Assembly: GCA_025964075.1 (NCBI GenBank)
Contig: JAOPZQ010000345.1
Span: forward strand, 1-5,917
Length of the DNA stretch: 5,917 bases
Reading direction: 5' to 3'
Origin: Solirubrobacterales bacterium
GTDB taxonomy: Bacteria > Actinomycetota > Thermoleophilia > Solirubrobacterales > Solirubrobacteraceae
Shown: piece by piece, positions 5,213-5,917 of the stretch
How the letters are laid out: every line of letters starts with the position of its first letter
Numbering within the stretch: position 1 is the stretch's first letter
Notes under the pieces: generated by a model
Told to the model about the DNA's origin: nothing
Databases searched by the model: none
The model's input: the letters and a program-made list of their open reading frames with translations, nothing else
Position numbers and translations under genes: made by a program

Positions 5213-5875
5213 CTAGCCGGTGCAGCCACCCAGCTGCTGCAGCTCCCGCCGGTAGCGCACCATCGTCGCGTGGCGCATATCGCCGTGCGTCTGGTTGCGC
5301 AGGGCGGGCACGAGCTCGTGGTGGTAGGGCGAGGACAGGCTCTCGTTGTGCCCGATCACGTTCTTGACCGGGATGCCGAAGCGGCAGCGCAGCCACCGTG
5401 TGAGCTTCAACGACGCGGCGAGTTGCCGCGGGTCGCCCATCACGTCGCCGTCGGTGAACCCGGTGTGCTCGATGCCGATCGCCGTCCAGTTGAGGCCGAC
5501 GGTGTGGCGGCAGCGAATCGTCACCGAGACCATCTGGTAGATCGTGCCGTTCCCGTCGACCACGAAGTGCGCGCACACCTGCGGTAGCTCGTGGAGCTCG
5601 GGGTCGGGCACGTCGGGCGCGAACGTGTTGAAGTCCGCCTGCGCGGTCGCGGCCTCGGAGACGTGCTCGACGATCACGTGCGGGTGCGTGAGCCGGTAGG
5701 TCGCGTCCCCGTAGTGGCGCTTGGAGTAGCGGACCATCTCCGCCTTGCGCTTCGCGGTGAAGGGGATGCGCTTCTGGACGACCCGCGGGGCGGGAGGAAA
5801 AAGGGGTCTGACCCCTTTTTCCTGCGCCGCCGGGAACGCGGCGAGCGCCGCCGTGAGGAAGAGCGCGGCGAACAT
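5213..5875 (-). CDS. Secreted N-acetylmuramoyl-L-alanine amidase (Amidase_2/PGRP fold)
   Basis: This zinc amidase is predicted to cleave the bond between N-acetylmuramic acid and L-alanine in peptidoglycan, outside the membrane. The 220-residue protein starts with MFAALFLTAALAAFPAA, a short hydrophobic signal segment. The amidase domain spans about 62-215: VIVEHVSEA with His71 (first metal ligand position, where many relatives have HHT), AHFVVDGNGTIYQMV (102-116, the strand typical of the fold), HTVGLNWTAIGIEHTGF (124-140) and VIGHNESLSSPYHHE with His176 (second ligand). The third ligand is probably in THGD (196-199). The ATG at 5875-5873 has GGTGGAG about eight bases upstream and gives a clean signal peptide. 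A GTG at 5896 is in frame, and the frame is open to the window edge, so a longer N-terminus cannot be excluded. Residues 18-27 are encoded by a 29-bp palindrome. The gene ends with TAG, followed by an inverted repeat. Confidence 0.9.
   Translation of the reverse strand: MFAALFLTAALAAFPAAQEKGVRPLFPPAPRVVQKRIPFTAKRKAEMVRYSKRHYGDATYRLTHPHVIVEHVSEAATAQADFNTFAPDVPDPELHELPQVCAHFVVDGNGTIYQMVSVTIRCRHTVGLNWTAIGIEHTGFTDGDVMGDPRQLAASLKLTRWLRCRFGIPVKNVIGHNESLSSPYHHELVPALRNQTHGDMRHATMVRYRRELQQLGGCTG
5795..5823. repeat. Perfect 29-bp palindromic repeat inside the amidase gene
   Basis: AGGAAAAAGGGGTC (5795-5808) and its exact complement GACCCCTTTTTCCT (5810-5823) flank a single T. The A5/T5 tracts are very unusual in this GC-rich DNA. 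In the amidase frame it encodes QEKGVRPLFP, directly after the signal peptide. On either strand the RNA can form a G4/C4-cored hairpin with a UCUGA or UCAGA loop followed by U5, resembling a bidirectional terminator. The look is that of a dispersed palindromic element; only one copy is present in this window. Confidence 0.85.
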
Positions 5876-5917
5876 CAGCGCTGCTCCACCGGGCACCAGT
5901 AGGTCGTCCGGCCGCCG

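Noticed and set aside
5153..5902. Plus-strand frames opposite the amidase
   Set aside because: They are shadows with no motifs. The KGSDPFF peptide in one of them comes from the palindrome read in another frame.
1..5917. CRISPR array, tRNA or rRNA
   Set aside because: I found no regularly spaced direct repeats and no tRNA- or rRNA-like segments by eye on either strand.

Overview
The window is GC-rich chromosomal DNA, with G/C strongly favoured at third codon positions, GTG/TTG starts and a probable leaderless regulator gene. The proteins (an LpqC-like secreted esterase with an Arg-rich C-terminal extension, an actinobacterial-looking secreted amidase, several small TetR/MarR regulators) point to Actinomycetota. 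The style of the esterase tail and the amidase suggests Thermoleophilia/Solirubrobacterales, but that is an impression from protein character, not a search result. I see no tRNA, rRNA, CRISPR array, transposase or phage gene.

Layout. (1) Positions 1-1319, minus strand: a secreted PHB-depolymerase-family esterase whose C-terminus runs off the left edge. (2) 1406-2029, plus strand: a divergent TetR-family regulator. The 86 bp between the two starts holds an imperfect dyad, so the pair looks like a classical regulator/target unit. (3) 3581-2152, minus strand: a MarR regulator and a zinc-independent quinone-oxidoreductase-type MDR, overlapping by ATGA and therefore probably one translationally coupled operon. 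The regulator's upstream region has an AT-rich patch with two tandem TTCCNNGGA palindromes. (4) 4328-3768, minus strand, and 4385-4897, plus strand: a second MarR regulator divergent from a small multi-pass membrane protein of unknown function. They share a short intergenic region with two strong palindromes 21 bp apart. (5) About 4898-5144, minus strand: a degenerate remnant of a short-chain dehydrogenase, followed by a perfect 18-bp inverted repeat. (6) 5875-5213, minus strand: a secreted zinc N-acetylmuramoyl-L-alanine amidase whose coding sequence carries a perfect 29-bp A/T-flanked palindrome in frame just after the signal peptide.

Taken together this is an accessory-type neighbourhood: three small ligand-responsive regulators, each next to a plausible target (esterase, oxidoreductase, membrane protein), beside a gene remnant and repeat structures that suggest past rearrangement. 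I do not see a multi-gene system that is clearly new. The most unusual items are the palindrome built into the amidase gene, the 18-bp inverted repeat at the edge of the dehydrogenase remnant, the two well-formed candidate MarR operator regions, and the nested inverted repeats between the two MarR genes.
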